From: Pseudomonas viridiflava | Lineage (GTDB): Bacteria > Pseudomonadota > Gammaproteobacteria > Pseudomonadales > Pseudomonadaceae | DNA length: 64,000 bases | Reading direction: 5' to 3' | Assembly (NCBI RefSeq): GCF_001642795.1 | Contig: NZ_LKEH01000017.1 | Span: 211,390 to 275,389, forward strand | In this document: in pieces, positions 15,682-26,532 of the stretch | Layout: each line of letters opens with the position of its first letter | Numbering within the stretch: position 1 is the stretch's first letter | Notes under the pieces: model-generated | What the model was told of the DNA's origin: nothing | Database searches by the model: none | What the model saw: only the letters and a program-made list of their open reading frames with translations | Program-made: the position numbers and the translations under genes

Positions 15682-18045
15682 CTAGAACAACCCCAGCTGC
15701 CCGCCGATCAGGGTGGCGAAATCATCGTCCACGAACGGCAGGATGGCATCGGCCAACGGTTGAAGCTGCCGGGTCACATAGTGGTCGTAATCGATCGGCG
15801 CCGTGCGGACTTCAAGCGGCTCGGGGCCGACGACGGTCATCACGTAGCTGATCCAGCCACCGCTCTGATACTGACGCGGGCGGCCTTGCTGGTCGTTGTA
15901 CTCGTCAGCGAGGCGCGCCGCACGCACATGTGGCGGCACGTTGCGCTGATAGTCGTCCAGCTTGCGACGCAGGCGCTTGCGGTAAATCAACAGCTCATCC
16001 AGTTCGCCTGCCAGCGTGCGCCTCACGTAATCGCGCACATAGTCCTGATATGGCTGACGCTTGAAGATCCGCAGGTACAACGCCTGCTGAAACTGCTGGG
16101 CCAGTGGTGACCAGTCGGTGCGAACGGTTTCCAGCCCCTTGTAAACCATCTCTTCGCTGCCGTCTGCCCGGGTAACCAGCCCGGCATAACGCTTCTTGCT
16201 GCCCTCCTCTGCGCCACGAACGGTCGGCATCAGAAAGCGCTTGAAGTGGGTTTCGTATTGCAGTTCCAGCGCACTGGTCAGCGCGTAAGTGTCATGCAAA
16301 TGCTCGCGCCACCATTCGTTGACCTGCTGCACCAGCGCCTTGCCAATCGAGGCGGCTTCTTCCTGACCATGCGGACGGCCGAGCCAGACGAACGTCGAAT
16401 CGGTGTCGCCGTAGATCACGGTGTAGCCCTGGGCCTGAATCAGCTCGCGAGTCTTGAGCATGATTTCATGGCCACGCAGGGTAATGGACGACGCCAGCCG
16501 CGGATCGAAGAACCGGCAGCCGCTGGAGCCCAATACGCCATAGAACGCGTTCATGATGATTTTCAGGGCTTGGGACAGCGGCGCGTTGTGCTCGCGCTTG
16601 GCCGTCTCCCGGCCCTGCCAGACCCGCTCGACAATGGCAGGCAGGCTATGCCGGGTGCGAGAGAAACGTGCGCCGCGAAAACCCGGCACCGATTCACTGT
16701 CGTCAGGGTGACGCAGGCCTTCGATCAGCCCGACCGGGTCGATGAGAAAAGTGCGGATGATCGACGGATACAGGCTCTTGTAGTCCAGCACCAGCACCGA
16801 CTCGTAAAGGCCGGGCTGCGAGTCCATAACGAATCCGCCTGGGCTGGCTTCCGGCAGACGCTCGCCCAGATTGGGGGCCACAAAACCCTGGCGGTGCATC
16901 AGCGGGATGTATAAGTGGCAGAAAGCAGCGACCGAACCGCCGCTGCGGTCGGCTGGCAGCCCGGTCACTGTGGCACGCTCCAGCAGGAAGGTCAGCAACT
17001 GGGTCTTGGCGAAGATTCGGGTGACCAGTTCGCAGTCCTTGATGTTGTAGCGCGCCAGCGCCGGCTTGTCCTCGGCGAACATGCGGTTGATTTCATCCAT
17101 GCGCTGGTATGGCGTGCTGATGGCCTTGCCTTCGCCCAGCAGCGTCTGCGCGACGTTCTCCAGACTGAACGACGGGAAGCTCCAGGTCGCCGAGCGTAGC
17201 GCCTCGATGCCGTCGATCACCAGCCGTCCGCTGATGTCGGCGAAGAAATGATTGTTGCGGCTGCCATGTTCACGCCAGCCCATGGTTTCCCCGCCACGAC
17301 CCAGCATGAGCGGTACATTCAGACGTTGTGCATGTTCATGCAGGACTCGCAGGTCGAACTGCACCACGTTCCAGCCAATGATCGCGTCAGGGTCATGCAA
17401 TGCCAGCCACTCGTTCAGACGCTCCAGCAGCTGGGCCCGGGTCTCGCAATACTCGAGCTGAAAATCCAGCGCTTCGCTGCCACCGTTGGCTGGGCCCAGC
17501 ATGTAGACCTGACGCTGACCGCAACCCTCCAGCGCAATCGAGTACAGCTCGCCGCGCGCGGTGGTCTCGATGTCCAGCGACACCAGTTTCAATCGGGGGC
17601 GGTAATCGGCAAGCGGCTTGATCTGCGCATTGCACAGCACGCCGTCGGCATCCGCAGTGCCGCTGAACTGCACGGGCGCGGTGATGAAGCGCTCCATGAG
17701 GTAGCGCTCGGGCGGACGGATGTCGGCTTCATACACATCGACATTGCCCTTGCGCAGCAGCTTTTCGATGTTCATCAGTTGCCGGTGCTGCTGGCAATAA
17801 ACGCCCAGCACCGGCCTATGGCGAAAGTCGCTCAATTGCAGCGGCCGCAATTCCACACCGCGCTCTGCTCTTAGCAAGGCCCGGGCACGTTCCTGCTGTT
17901 CGGCGGGAATGAACGCAACGGAAGGCTGAGAGGGCAAACGGATATGACGCGGGCCGTCATCGGTCGCCAGCCAGAAATCGACTTCAGTCCCTGCGGGCGT
18001 GTCCTGCCAGTGCCGACTCAGGATGAAGCCCTGCTGTAGATCCAA
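15682..18045 (-). CDS. polB: DNA polymerase II
   Basis: A B-family DNA polymerase of 787 residues, the usual size for PolB, which repairs and bypasses damage during SOS conditions. Proofreading exonuclease motifs include LVSLDIETT near residue 157. Polymerase motif A is [12 protein letters not shown] near residue 420, motif B includes [21 protein letters not shown], and motif C is [13 protein letters not shown] near residue 543, all with the catalytic aspartates. The start codon is TTG at 18045, preceded by GAGG about nine bases upstream. No nearby LexA box was identified by eye. Confidence 0.95.
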   Translation of the reverse strand: MDLQQGFILSRHWQDTPAGTEVDFWLATDDGPRHIRLPSQPSVAFIPAEQQERARALLRAERGVELRPLQLSDFRHRPVLGVYCQQHRQLMNIEKLLRKGNVDVYEADIRPPERYLMERFITAPVQFSGTADADGVLCNAQIKPLADYRPRLKLVSLDIETTARGELYSIALEGCGQRQVYMLGPANGGSEALDFQLEYCETRAQLLERLNEWLALHDPDAIIGWNVVQFDLRVLHEHAQRLNVPLMLGRGGETMGWREHGSRNNHFFADISGRLVIDGIEALRSATWSFPSFSLENVAQTLLGEGKAISTPYQRMDEINRMFAEDKPALARYNIKDCELVTRIFAKTQLLTFLLERATVTGLPADRSGGSVAAFCHLYIPLMHRQGFVAPNLGERLPEASPGGFVMDSQPGLYESVLVLDYKSLYPSIIRTFLIDPVGLIEGLRHPDDSESVPGFRGARFSRTRHSLPAIVERVWQGRETAKREHNAPLSQALKIIMNAFYGVLGSSGCRFFDPRLASSITLRGHEIMLKTRELIQAQGYTVIYGDTDSTFVWLGRPHGQEEAASIGKALVQQVNEWWREHLHDTYALTSALELQYETHFKRFLMPTVRGAEEGSKKRYAGLVTRADGSEEMVYKGLETVRTDWSPLAQQFQQALYLRIFKRQPYQDYVRDYVRRTLAGELDELLIYRKRLRRKLDDYQRNVPPHVRAARLADEYNDQQGRPRQYQSGGWISYVMTVVGPEPLEVRTAPIDYDHYVTRQLQPLADAILPFVDDDFATLIGGQLGLF

Positions 18046-18259
18046 CGGTGCAACCTCGATCAGACGATTCAGCGCCTGATTCTACGTGGCTATCGCCGCA
18101 AAGGGGCGCCTGACGGTCGGTTCAAGAAACATTTGCCGCCGCCGATAGCCCGACATGACTTCTGACCGTGGATAGGACATCCGAGTGGGTGCAACATCCG
18201 CAGGTGTGACGCTTCCCGGATTGCGACGTGTCGACGCTATTGACCATGGAATAGCAGCA

Positions 18260-20845
18260 ATGAAATCCCTCGACTCGCTTGATCCACTGCCACGCGCCAT
18301 TCCTGGCAACACGTTTCTGGCACGTCGCACCCTCATGACCATGGCCGGTCTGCTGGGCGCGCTGTCATCGGTGATGATCGTCTCGCTGTTCTATATCACC
18401 TATCAGCTCAATCACAGCGCTGCGTTGCAAAGTCAGCGTCTGGTCGAGAACATCTGGCAATCCCGGGAAAAGGCGCTGGTTGCGACCTTCAAGGACAACG
18501 CCTACTGGGGGGACGCCTACAAGCACCTGCACATCCAGGTCGACACGGACTGGGCATACACACGCAATAACCTCGGTGCTTCGCTGTATACGGACTTCGG
18601 GTTCGACGGCGTTTTTGTCGTTAATGGCCAGAATCACACCACCTATGCCGTGGACAAGGGTGAACTGGTCACGCTGCAACTGACCGACTGGCTGAACAGC
18701 GGTCAGGATCAACTTGTCACTCAGGCCCGTGAACGCGCCAGCGAAGATGAGGTGTTCACCCAGATGCGCCAGGTGGACCATGGTCCGGTGTTGTTGATCG
18801 CAGCGCCCTTGACCACCGGCGGCGATGACCAGGTGCAACAGACCGATACCGTCCAGTCGATTCTGGTATTGGCCTACAGACTCACCCCCGAAAAATTGCA
18901 GGCCCTGGGCTTGCTCTATGGTCTCGACGGACTGCGCGAAGCGACCGACGCGCAGGATGCGAAACGCTTTCCGTCACTGGAAATTGCCCCGGGACTGCTG
19001 TTGCGCTGGGATCCGGAACAGCCGGGCATGAAGCTGGTTGGAGGTCTGCTGCCGATTCTGATCATCTTTCTGATTACCCTGGCGTTCATTGCCAGGCGTG
19101 TTACCCGAAAGACCATGAGAACCGCCGAACTGATGGACCGGCAGTTTGACCTCATTACCCAGAGTCGAGCGGCACTGCTCAGCAGTGAGGAGCGTTTTCG
19201 CAACGTGGCCGAAAGCGCATCGGACTGGGTCTGGGAAACGGACGCCGAGCTTCGCATCACCTACCTTTCAGAGCGTTTCACCCGCGTCACCGGGCATGCA
19301 TCGCACCCCTGGACAGGACGCTACCTGACGCAGTTGCTGTCGTGCGAAACCCAATCACTGGCCGACTGGATTCGTCTTGAGCGCCCCAAGGACGAGCGCG
19401 CGGTCCTGCGCTGTACGCATCACTCATTACAGGGCGCCGTGCGCACCAGCAACATTGCCGTCAGGCCGATCGTGCTAGATGGGCAGGTCAAGGGCTATCT
19501 GGGTATTGCCTCGGACATCACCCATGAGGTGGAAGCCCAGTCGCGACTGTTTCACCTGTCCCAGCATGATGCATTGACCGGCCTGCCCAATCGCACCCAG
19601 ATGCAGGCCTTCCTGAATCGTACCTTCGAACAGCGCACCGATCCGGGTTCGACGGTGACCATGCTGAACCTGGACCTGGACAGCTTCAAACCCATCAACG
19701 ATGTGTTCGGGCACAGTGTGGGCGACAGTGTGCTGCGTGAGGTTGCCGAACGGCTGTCGCGATGCCTGCCTCCTTGTGGATTGCTGGCCCGGCAAGGCGG
19801 CGATGAGTTCCTGATGGTGGCGACCAGTCTTGCCACCATGGAAGAGGTTGAACAACTGTGCGAGCGATTGATACGCCACATCCGCCGCCCCTTCACGATC
19901 AACAATCAGGAAGTGTTCATAGGTCTAAGCATCGGCATTGCCCTGTGCCCCCTGCACACCCATGAAAGTCAGGACCTGATCCGGTTTTCCGACCTGGCCC
20001 TGTACCAGGCAAAAAAGGAAGGTCGCAATACCTGGCGCTTTTACGAACAGATCATGAGCACGCGTATCACTGAGCTGCGCGAGATGGAAAAAAGCCTGCG
20101 AGTGGCGATCAGGAACGACGAGTTCACGCTGCGCTATCAGCCTCGCCACGACGTCCTCAGTGGCAGAATCTGCGGCGCCGAAGCGCTGATTCGCTGGGAG
20201 CATCCAACACTGGGACTGTGCATGCCGGACCAGTTCATCGGACTGGCCGAAGAGAACGGCCTGATCCTGTCATTGAGCGACTGGGTGTTGCATCGGGCGT
20301 GCAGCGATGCAGTGGCCTGGGACAGCGACCTGCGTGTATCGGTAAACATTTCTGCTGTCGAGTTTCGCACGCCAGGGCTTGTGGAGCGGGTGCGCCAGGT
20401 ATTGGCCACGACCGGTCTGTCCAGCCATCGCCTGGAGCTGGAGGTGACCGAACGGGTAATGATTCACGACGCTCAGGCCGCCCTGAAGCTGATCAACGAG
20501 CTCAAGACCCTGGGTGTCAGGCTGTCGATGGACGACTTCGGCACGGGTTATTCGTCGCTGAGTTATTTGAAAATGTTTCCCTTCGACACGTTGAAAATCG
20601 ATCGCAGCTTCATCAGCGAGATCGGCGCCAATACCCAGAGTCTGTCCATCGTTCAGGCCATCATTCAACTAGGCCGTAGCCTGTCGATGACCATCACTGC
20701 CGAGGGCGTCGAGACTGCTCGCCAACTTGACTGCCTGCAATCACTGGGCTGCGACGAGGCCCAGGGCTATTACCTGAACAGGCCCATGCCGCTGACAGCG
20801 TTTCTGGACGCCGTTCAGGCTCAGACCTGTCAGTGGGAAAGCTGA
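18260..20845 (+). CDS. CHASE4-PAS-GGDEF-EAL cyclic-di-GMP protein
   Basis: An 861-residue membrane sensor of cyclic-di-GMP turnover. A first membrane span (residues about 20-45) and a second (about 255-275) bracket a periplasmic CHASE4 domain (WQSREKALVATFKDNAYWGDAYKH). A PAS domain follows (residues about 310-430), then GGDEF (RQGGDEF) and EAL domains. The GGDEF lacks an RxxD inhibitory site. The EAL domain keeps EALIRW, NISAVEF, EVTERV, DDFGTGYSSL, KIDRSFI and AEGVET, so phosphodiesterase activity is expected; the bias between synthesis and breakdown is uncertain. The start is taken at 18260, with an upstream in-frame alternative at 18185. Confidence 0.9.
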   Translation: MKSLDSLDPLPRAIPGNTFLARRTLMTMAGLLGALSSVMIVSLFYITYQLNHSAALQSQRLVENIWQSREKALVATFKDNAYWGDAYKHLHIQVDTDWAYTRNNLGASLYTDFGFDGVFVVNGQNHTTYAVDKGELVTLQLTDWLNSGQDQLVTQARERASEDEVFTQMRQVDHGPVLLIAAPLTTGGDDQVQQTDTVQSILVLAYRLTPEKLQALGLLYGLDGLREATDAQDAKRFPSLEIAPGLLLRWDPEQPGMKLVGGLLPILIIFLITLAFIARRVTRKTMRTAELMDRQFDLITQSRAALLSSEERFRNVAESASDWVWETDAELRITYLSERFTRVTGHASHPWTGRYLTQLLSCETQSLADWIRLERPKDERAVLRCTHHSLQGAVRTSNIAVRPIVLDGQVKGYLGIASDITHEVEAQSRLFHLSQHDALTGLPNRTQMQAFLNRTFEQRTDPGSTVTMLNLDLDSFKPINDVFGHSVGDSVLREVAERLSRCLPPCGLLARQGGDEFLMVATSLATMEEVEQLCERLIRHIRRPFTINNQEVFIGLSIGIALCPLHTHESQDLIRFSDLALYQAKKEGRNTWRFYEQIMSTRITELREMEKSLRVAIRNDEFTLRYQPRHDVLSGRICGAEALIRWEHPTLGLCMPDQFIGLAEENGLILSLSDWVLHRACSDAVAWDSDLRVSVNISAVEFRTPGLVERVRQVLATTGLSSHRLELEVTERVMIHDAQAALKLINELKTLGVRLSMDDFGTGYSSLSYLKMFPFDTLKIDRSFISEIGANTQSLSIVQAIIQLGRSLSMTITAEGVETARQLDCLQSLGCDEAQGYYLNRPMPLTAFLDAVQAQTCQWES

Positions 20846-20965
20846 CTGTCGGGTTCTCGCCGGTTTGAGGTCGCTTTGCCACTTGCCGGAACGCACTGAC
20901 TGCACGATTCTGTAGAAGACAGCACTGTGCCCAGACACAGGGTCACACTCACACCGGAGAGCGCC

Positions 20966-21406
20966 ATGAAGACCGTCGCCCAGTTGTTGAAATTGAAAGC
21001 CGAACACAACCAGCAAGTGCATACCATCGGACCGGATCATATGGTGCTCGATGCGCTCAGGCTGATGGCCGAGAAGAACATCGGTGCCTTGCCGGTGGTC
21101 GAAAATGGCGTGGTGGTGGGCGTCATGAGCGAGCGTGACTACGCCCGCAAGATGATTCTGAAAGGCCGCTCGTCCGTGGGCACGCCGGTCAGCGCGATCA
21201 TGAGCAGCAAGGTGATCACCGTCGACTCGCAACAGACCGTCGAGGCGTGCATGGGAATCATGACCGACAGCCACCTGCGCCACCTGCCGGTCGTGGAGAA
21301 CGGCGAGCTGTTGGGCCTGCTGTCGATCGGTGACCTCGTGAAGGAAGCCATCAATGAACAGGCCAGCCTGATTCAGCAGCTCGAGCAGTACATACGCGGC
21401 GAGTAG
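20966..21406 (+). CDS. Tandem CBS-domain protein
   Basis: A small soluble protein of 146 residues made almost wholly of two CBS domains: residues about 10-65 (HTIGPDHMVLDALRLMAEKNIGALPVVENG) and about 75-130 (ITVDSQQTVEACMGIMTDSHLRHLPVVENGELLGLLSIGDLVKE). Paired CBS domains bind adenine nucleotides and act as energy sensors, usually by regulating a partner. A GGAG ribosome site precedes the chosen ATG. It is 120 bases after the c-di-GMP gene, so it may share that transcript. Confidence 0.9.
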   Translation: MKTVAQLLKLKAEHNQQVHTIGPDHMVLDALRLMAEKNIGALPVVENGVVVGVMSERDYARKMILKGRSSVGTPVSAIMSSKVITVDSQQTVEACMGIMTDSHLRHLPVVENGELLGLLSIGDLVKEAINEQASLIQQLEQYIRGE

Positions 21407-21534
21407 GTACAGGGGTTGAATGCTGTGAGAGATACAGCGGTATCTACCATCAGACACAACGTAACCGACTGAAAAAAGCGATTTTGTGGAAGGCCCCACG
21501 ACGACTTCGACATAGCGCTGTCCCGCATCCAACC

Positions 21535-21631
21535 CGGACCGTGGGAGGCGGCTTGCCGGCGATGAACGATGACGTGATTTGCTGACATACCGCGTCGACT
21601 GCATCGCCGGCAAGCCGCCTCCCACGGTCCG
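21535..21631. repeat. Perfect 30-bp REP inverted pair
   Basis: Two arms, 21535-21564 and 21602-21631, are exact reverse complements over 30 bases and enclose a 37-base loop. The core is the GTGGGAGGCGGCTTGCCGGCGATG-type REP seen at three other places. It lies between the convergent CBS and DUF4174 genes, where a long mRNA hairpin could protect or end both transcripts. A degenerate linker (ACAACGTAACCGACTGAA) precedes it at about 21458-21475. Confidence 0.9.
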
Positions 21632-21679
21632 ATATTTACTGCGAGACCGTGCAGCGCTGAAGAGGCTACGAAGACTCAA

Positions 21680-22228
21680 TCAGTCGTCCAGCGTTTTACC
21701 GCCCGGTGCAGCCTTGCCGGGTTTTCCGGCTTTTTCGGCAGGTGCAGGCTTGGGTTCCGGTTCAGGCGGCGGCGCGCTGGCTTCTCGTTCGCGCATCGGC
21801 ATCTGGTCGATGGTGGCGAAAATCTCCTTGGGATCGACAGCCCCTTCCTTCTCTATTTTCTTCTCCCCGTCCTTGCCCACCAGGATGACCTTGGTTTTCG
21901 CGCCAGCACCCAGTTTAAGTTCGCGGATCAGGGCCATGGTCGACTGTGCGTCCAGGGTCTTGCCGTTGCGCTCGCCAATGGTGTTGACCACCGTGAACAA
22001 CACCATGTTGCGTTGCGCGAACGCTTCGCGGTTGGCAGGCTCGTCAAGCGCCTTTTTGATGCTGACCAGCGTCGGATCGACCGTGCTGGGGGCGATGATG
22101 ATCAGCGGGCGTGTCTTGCCACGCTCCTGCGCCAGCGGGCCGTCACTGTCGGCGGCCAGGGCGGGGCCGGCCAGTACAAGCCCTGCGGCGGCGAGCAGAG
22201 TGGCGGAGGTCAGGGACCGGATTGACAT
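21680..22228 (-). CDS. DUF4174-domain secreted protein
   Basis: A 182-residue protein with a signal peptide (cleavage after GPALA, residue about 22), so exported. The mature part RPLIIIAPSTVDPTLVSIKKAL...MVLFTVVNTIG...TKVILVGKDGEKKIE matches DUF4174, a thioredoxin-like fold without the redox CxxC. The C-terminal 30 residues are proline/lysine/glycine-rich and probably disordered. Function is unknown. The ATG at 22228 with a GGAG site is preferred to the one at 22261. Confidence 0.78.
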   Translation of the reverse strand: MSIRSLTSATLLAAAGLVLAGPALAADSDGPLAQERGKTRPLIIIAPSTVDPTLVSIKKALDEPANREAFAQRNMVLFTVVNTIGERNGKTLDAQSTMALIRELKLGAGAKTKVILVGKDGEKKIEKEGAVDPKEIFATIDQMPMREREASAPPPEPEPKPAPAEKAGKPGKAAPGGKTLDD

Positions 22229-22350
22229 GGTGGGCTCCTTTTGAATCCATGGGGTAGCCATTGCATAGACACACGCAATGCCCCGCTGTTCTACCGCATA
22301 TCAGGCGTCACGGTATAGTCCAGCATAGCCATTGCACTCAAACCTTCATA

Positions 22351-23553
22351 TCAAGCCAGGCGTTGCTGCTGCAAGGAAGTGGCGCTATCCAGCGTCGCGA
22401 CGATCCCCTCCACAATCAGCTCCACCTCGGCAGCATCCAGCACCAGCGGTGGTAAAAGACGAATGACCTTGCCCCGGGTGACGTTGATCAACAGGCCATG
22501 ATCCTGCGCGGCCAGCCGCGTCAGCTCGGGAATGGCCTGAAGCAATTCGATACCTATCATCAGCCCCCTGCCCCGGACCTCCAGCACCTGAGTATGGCCC
22601 TTCAACCTGGCCTGCAGCCGCTCCAGCAAAAGCTGCCCCTGCTGCCGGGCGTTTTCCACCAGACCCTGCTGCTCGATGATGTCGATGACCGTACACCCGG
22701 CCCGACAGGCCAGCGGATTACCGCCAAACGTACTGCCATGACTGCCCGGCGTGAACAGTTGGGCCGCCTTGCCCCGCGCCAGGCATGCACCGATGGGAAT
22801 GCCGTTGCCAAGCCCTTTGGCCAGGGTCATGACGTCCGGCACAAAGCCTTCGTGCTGAAACGCGAACCACTTGCCGGTACGGCCCATGCCGGTCTGGATT
22901 TCGTCGAGCATCAGCAGCCAGTTACGCTGCGTGCAGCGTTCATGCAGGGCTTTGAGATAACCTTGAGGCGCGACCCGAGCACCGCCCTCTCCCTGTATCG
23001 GCTCGACCAGCACGGCACTGATCCGATGACCGTACTGATCACAGACCTTGTTGAAGGCTGCCAGATCACCGAATGGCACCTTGACGAAATCCCCTGGCAA
23101 CACGCCATACCCCGAGCGCACCGCAGGCCCGTCGCTGGCGCACAGCGTGCCCAGGGTACGGCCGTGGAATGCGTTTTCCATGACCACCACCAATGGCTGC
23201 TCGATGTATTTATGCCAGCCGTGCAAGCGTGCCAGCTTGAGCGCTGTTTCATTAGCTTCGGCACCGGAATTGTTGAAAAACACCCGATCCAGCCCGGACA
23301 GCGCAGTCAGTTTCTGTGCCAGACGGAGCTGCCAGTCAATGCTGTAGAGATTGGAGGTGTGCAGCAACAACCCGGCCTGATCACGGATCGCCTCGACCAG
23401 CAGCGGGTGCGAGTGGCCGACATTGGTCACCGCCACGCCCGCCACCGCATCCAGATACTCACGACCCGCCTGATCCCACAGGCGAGTGCCAAGGCCATGG
23501 CTGAAACTCAGGGCGAGAGGTTGGTATGTGGTCATCAGGCAGGCCGTGGTCAT
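22351..23553 (-). CDS. Class III aminotransferase, acetylornithine-aminotransferase-like
   Basis: A PLP enzyme of 400 residues. The cofactor lysine is K246 in [11 protein letters not shown], preceded by [17 protein letters not shown] (Asp that holds the PLP ring nitrogen). [14 protein letters not shown] binds phosphate and [15 protein letters not shown] and [16 protein letters not shown] complete the signature. It resembles ArgD, which makes N-acetylornithine, but Pseudomonas genomes carry several paralogs and no arginine genes lie here, so the substrate is left open. The ATG at 23553 is chosen for its GGAG at nine bases. It is divergent from a LysR gene that probably controls it. Confidence 0.85.
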   Translation of the reverse strand: MTTACLMTTYQPLALSFSHGLGTRLWDQAGREYLDAVAGVAVTNVGHSHPLLVEAIRDQAGLLLHTSNLYSIDWQLRLAQKLTALSGLDRVFFNNSGAEANETALKLARLHGWHKYIEQPLVVVMENAFHGRTLGTLCASDGPAVRSGYGVLPGDFVKVPFGDLAAFNKVCDQYGHRISAVLVEPIQGEGGARVAPQGYLKALHERCTQRNWLLMLDEIQTGMGRTGKWFAFQHEGFVPDVMTLAKGLGNGIPIGACLARGKAAQLFTPGSHGSTFGGNPLACRAGCTVIDIIEQQGLVENARQQGQLLLERLQARLKGHTQVLEVRGRGLMIGIELLQAIPELTRLAAQDHGLLINVTRGKVIRLLPPLVLDAAEVELIVEGIVATLDSATSLQQQRLA

Positions 23554-23656
23554 GAGGTGAAGCTCCATAGGTGTGCGAAGTGTTTTTCAGTATCGTTAAC
23601 CACCTGCGCTGGATAAACCGCGAATCACTTCAATCATTTTAAAGCTGAGATTGATA

Positions 23657-24562
23657 ATGGACCTGTTTCAGGCGATGACCGTGTACGTAAAAGTAGTCGA
23701 AACCGGCAGCCTGACGGGTGCCGCCCAAGCGTGTTCGATTTCCACCACCATGGTGGGCAATCACCTGCGCTCGCTGGAACAGCGTCTGGGCGTCAGTCTG
23801 CTGACCCGCACGACGCGCCGTCAGCGCCTGACCGAGTTCGGTACGCAATACTACGAACGCTGTCTGGAAGTGCTGGGGCTGGTGGCTGCCTCCGAACGAA
23901 TTGCCGAACAGACCCAGGGCGAACCCGCAGGCACCCTGCGCGTCACGGCCCCCATGACCTTCGGCTCGGAGGTGCTGGCTCCGGCAATGGCCGAATTCTC
24001 CAGACGCTTTCCAAAAGTCAGGCTCGATCTGGTTCTGAGCGATCAGCGGCTGGACCTGATCGACAATGGGTTCGACATTGCCATTCGGCTCGGCGCCCTT
24101 CCCGACGCTTCGCCGCTGATTGCCAGACCCTTGCAGGATTACACCCTGACCATCTGCGCCTCACCCGACTATCTGGCTCGCCACGGCACGCCAACCCGGC
24201 CTGAGGATTTGCGTGCACACAACTGTCTGGCGTTCGCCTATCAGGCAGGTGATGGATGGCGTGACACAGGCAAACGCTGGCGCATGACCGGCGCAGAAGG
24301 TGAAGTGCTGGTGGACGTGCAGGGTTCCATGCTGATCAATACCTCGTCAGGCTTATGCAACGCTGCCCGCGTGGGGATGGGTGTGGTGATGCTGTCGGAC
24401 GCGCTGGTGCAACGCGATCTGGATGAAGGCCGTCTGCTGGCGCTGTTGCCGGATTATCAGCTACCCAGACGCCCCATGAATCTGTTGTATGTGCAGGACC
24501 GTTATCGACTGCCAAAGCTGCGCAGCTTCGTCGACTTCGCGATGGAGATGTGGGGCCGTTGA
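23657..24562 (+). CDS. LysR-family transcriptional regulator
   Basis: A 301-residue LysR regulator with an N-terminal winged helix-turn-helix (residues 1-60: FQAMTVYVKVVETGSLTGAAQACSISTTMVGNHLRSLEQRLGVSLLTRTTRRQRLT) and a C-terminal two-lobe effector domain (from about residue 90). The type resembles the CrgA/DsdC-like regulators common in Pseudomonas. It is transcribed away from the class III aminotransferase gene 104 bases away, the usual arrangement for a LysR target, and ends 66 bases before the end of a chemoreceptor gene. Confidence 0.9.
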   Translation: MDLFQAMTVYVKVVETGSLTGAAQACSISTTMVGNHLRSLEQRLGVSLLTRTTRRQRLTEFGTQYYERCLEVLGLVAASERIAEQTQGEPAGTLRVTAPMTFGSEVLAPAMAEFSRRFPKVRLDLVLSDQRLDLIDNGFDIAIRLGALPDASPLIARPLQDYTLTICASPDYLARHGTPTRPEDLRAHNCLAFAYQAGDGWRDTGKRWRMTGAEGEVLVDVQGSMLINTSSGLCNAARVGMGVVMLSDALVQRDLDEGRLLALLPDYQLPRRPMNLLYVQDRYRLPKLRSFVDFAMEMWGR

Positions 24563-24592
24563 TCCGGCGCGCCGTATTGCCCACGCGCCGGA
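24563..24592. terminator. Hairpin between convergent lysR and chemoreceptor genes
   Basis: A 9-bp GC-rich stem (TCCGGCGCG / CGCGCCGGA) with a 12-base loop begins right after the LysR stop codon. There is no T tract on either strand, so termination is only suggested by position. Confidence 0.4.
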
Positions 24593-24627
24593 ATCGTCAG
24601 GCATCGCCTTACGGAGATGCCTTGAAA

Positions 24628-26532
24628 TCAGACCTTGAAACGACTTACCAGACCTTGCAGGTGCACACCAAGGCGCGCCAGTTCGATGCTTGATGAAGCC
24701 GTCTCTTCGCTGGCGGATGCGGTCTGCTCGGAAATATCCCGCACTTTCAGCACGCTGCGATTGATCTCCTCAGCCACCACGCTCTGTTGTTCGGCAGCTG
24801 CGGCGATCTGGTGATTCATGGTCTCGATGGTCGAGATCGACGACGTAATGCTGTTAATGGATCGCCCGGCGTCGCGGGTGAGTTCCACGCTGTTTTCGGT
24901 CAACGCCCGGCTGCTCTCCAGAATGGTCGCTACCTGTGCCGTTCGGCTGTGCAGACCACCGATGAGCGAGGCGATTTCCTCTGTAGAGGTCTGGGTGCGT
25001 TGCGCAAGGCTGCGCACCTCGTCGGCAACCACCGCGAAGCCTCGACCGGCTTCACCGGCGCGAGCCGCTTCAATAGCCGCATTGAGCGCCAGCAGATTGG
25101 TCTGCTCGGCAACCGCCTTGATCACGTCCAGAACGCCGCCAATCTTGTTACTTTCGCTTTTCAGCTCGTCCATGGCGGACTTGGAGTGTTCAACTTCGCT
25201 GGCCAGACTTTCGATCTGAGTGATCGCCCTGGCAACGACGCTATCGCCTTCACGCGCTTCTTTCGATGCATTGACTGCGGCATGCGAGGCCTGCTCGGCA
25301 TTTCTGGCCACGTCCTGCACGGTCGTGGACATCTCATGCATCGCCGTCGCGACCTGATCGGTTTCGGTTTTCTGGCTGTTAACCCCGGCACTGGTCTGCT
25401 CGGTAACGGCAGATAACTGCTCCGCCGCGCTGGCGATCTGGGTGACGCCATCGCGCAGGCCGCCAATCAGTTCACGCAGGTTGCCTGTCATGCGTTGCAT
25501 GGTGCCTTGGAGCAGACCCAGTTCGTCCTTGCGGGTGATGACGCGGCTGTCAGTGAGGTCGCCATCTGCCACACGTTCGGCCAGCTTCAGCGTTTCCATC
25601 AACGGGCCGACGATCAGTCGGGTGATGACCCAGGCCGCAAGGATACTGACCGCCAGTGCCGACACCAGCCAGAGAATCAGCAGGGATTTGGCCTGATTCA
25701 TATCCTCCATTCTCAGGGTGACCTGATTTTTGGAAAGCTGGTCGGCGGAGGCGAGCAGGATCTCGATGTTTTTGGAAACACCGGCCTGAGCTTCATCGAT
25801 TCTGGCCTGCGCGCTGACGAATTGACCAATCGCGCTCTGATAAGCAGTCAAGGCATCCTGAAGATGTTTAACGGTATCGGCCTGACCGCTGAATCCGCTC
25901 AACGTTTTCATGAAGTCGATGGCTGTTTTGATGGACGCTTCAGCGACCAGTTTGCTGTCAGCCTTGAGCGAAAAAGTGTACCCGCGTACATCGAAGCGCA
26001 TTTTTTGAAAGACCATCAATGCCTGAGCGGATGTTTCCCGCAACTGCGCACTGCCCTCACTGGAGTTTGCGACGTTTTGCAGTTTCTGCAGGTCTTCCGC
26101 TGCCGCATCCGCGTGCCGACCGAACACTTGTCGTGTGGCTTCCCGCGCTTCGGTGGCTTGCATCAGGTTGTCATAATGAATCCGATAATCTTTCATGGCA
26201 GCCTGCGACGCATTGATCAGCGGCACATTGATTTCGGAGGTGAACACCGTGGCCGCATAGCGCACATGGTTATCGAGATTCTCGTACGCTTTGAGCCAGT
26301 TGCTGGCGCGCTCGGCATCATAGTTGATCGTGAACGACAGGCGCGCGATGCGCATGTCGCGTGTCAGGGTGCTCAGCTTGCCGATGTCGGCGGTGCGTTC
26401 GCTACGCTCGCTCAGCGAGACAATGCCCGACCAGCCTGTAAAGGCGATAAGTACAGTCAGCAAAATAACCAGTGTGAAGCCCAGAACAAGTTTGGACCGG
26501 ACACTGATATTGCCCAGAAGAGTAGTCAGCAT
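24628..26532 (-). CDS. Methyl-accepting chemotaxis protein
   Basis: A 634-residue chemoreceptor. A membrane span at residues about 13-33 is followed by a periplasmic helical-bundle sensor of roughly 245 residues, a second span ([20 protein letters not shown], about residues 283-303), a HAMP domain ([23 protein letters not shown]), and a long signalling coiled coil. The coil's hairpin tip ([33 protein letters not shown]) contacts CheA/CheW. The ligand cannot be read from sequence. No che genes are adjacent, so it feeds a system elsewhere. Confidence 0.95.
   Translation of the reverse strand: MLTTLLGNISVRSKLVLGFTLVILLTVLIAFTGWSGIVSLSERSERTADIGKLSTLTRDMRIARLSFTINYDAERASNWLKAYENLDNHVRYAATVFTSEINVPLINASQAAMKDYRIHYDNLMQATEAREATRQVFGRHADAAAEDLQKLQNVANSSEGSAQLRETSAQALMVFQKMRFDVRGYTFSLKADSKLVAEASIKTAIDFMKTLSGFSGQADTVKHLQDALTAYQSAIGQFVSAQARIDEAQAGVSKNIEILLASADQLSKNQVTLRMEDMNQAKSLLILWLVSALAVSILAAWVITRLIVGPLMETLKLAERVADGDLTDSRVITRKDELGLLQGTMQRMTGNLRELIGGLRDGVTQIASAAEQLSAVTEQTSAGVNSQKTETDQVATAMHEMSTTVQDVARNAEQASHAAVNASKEAREGDSVVARAITQIESLASEVEHSKSAMDELKSESNKIGGVLDVIKAVAEQTNLLALNAAIEAARAGEAGRGFAVVADEVRSLAQRTQTSTEEIASLIGGLHSRTAQVATILESSRALTENSVELTRDAGRSINSITSSISTIETMNHQIAAAAEQQSVVAEEINRSVLKVRDISEQTASASEETASSSIELARLGVHLQGLVSRFKV

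Noticed and set aside
22498..23616. Plus-strand ORF of 372 codons
   Set aside because: Antisense of the class III aminotransferase, with no recognisable domain and no ribosome site.
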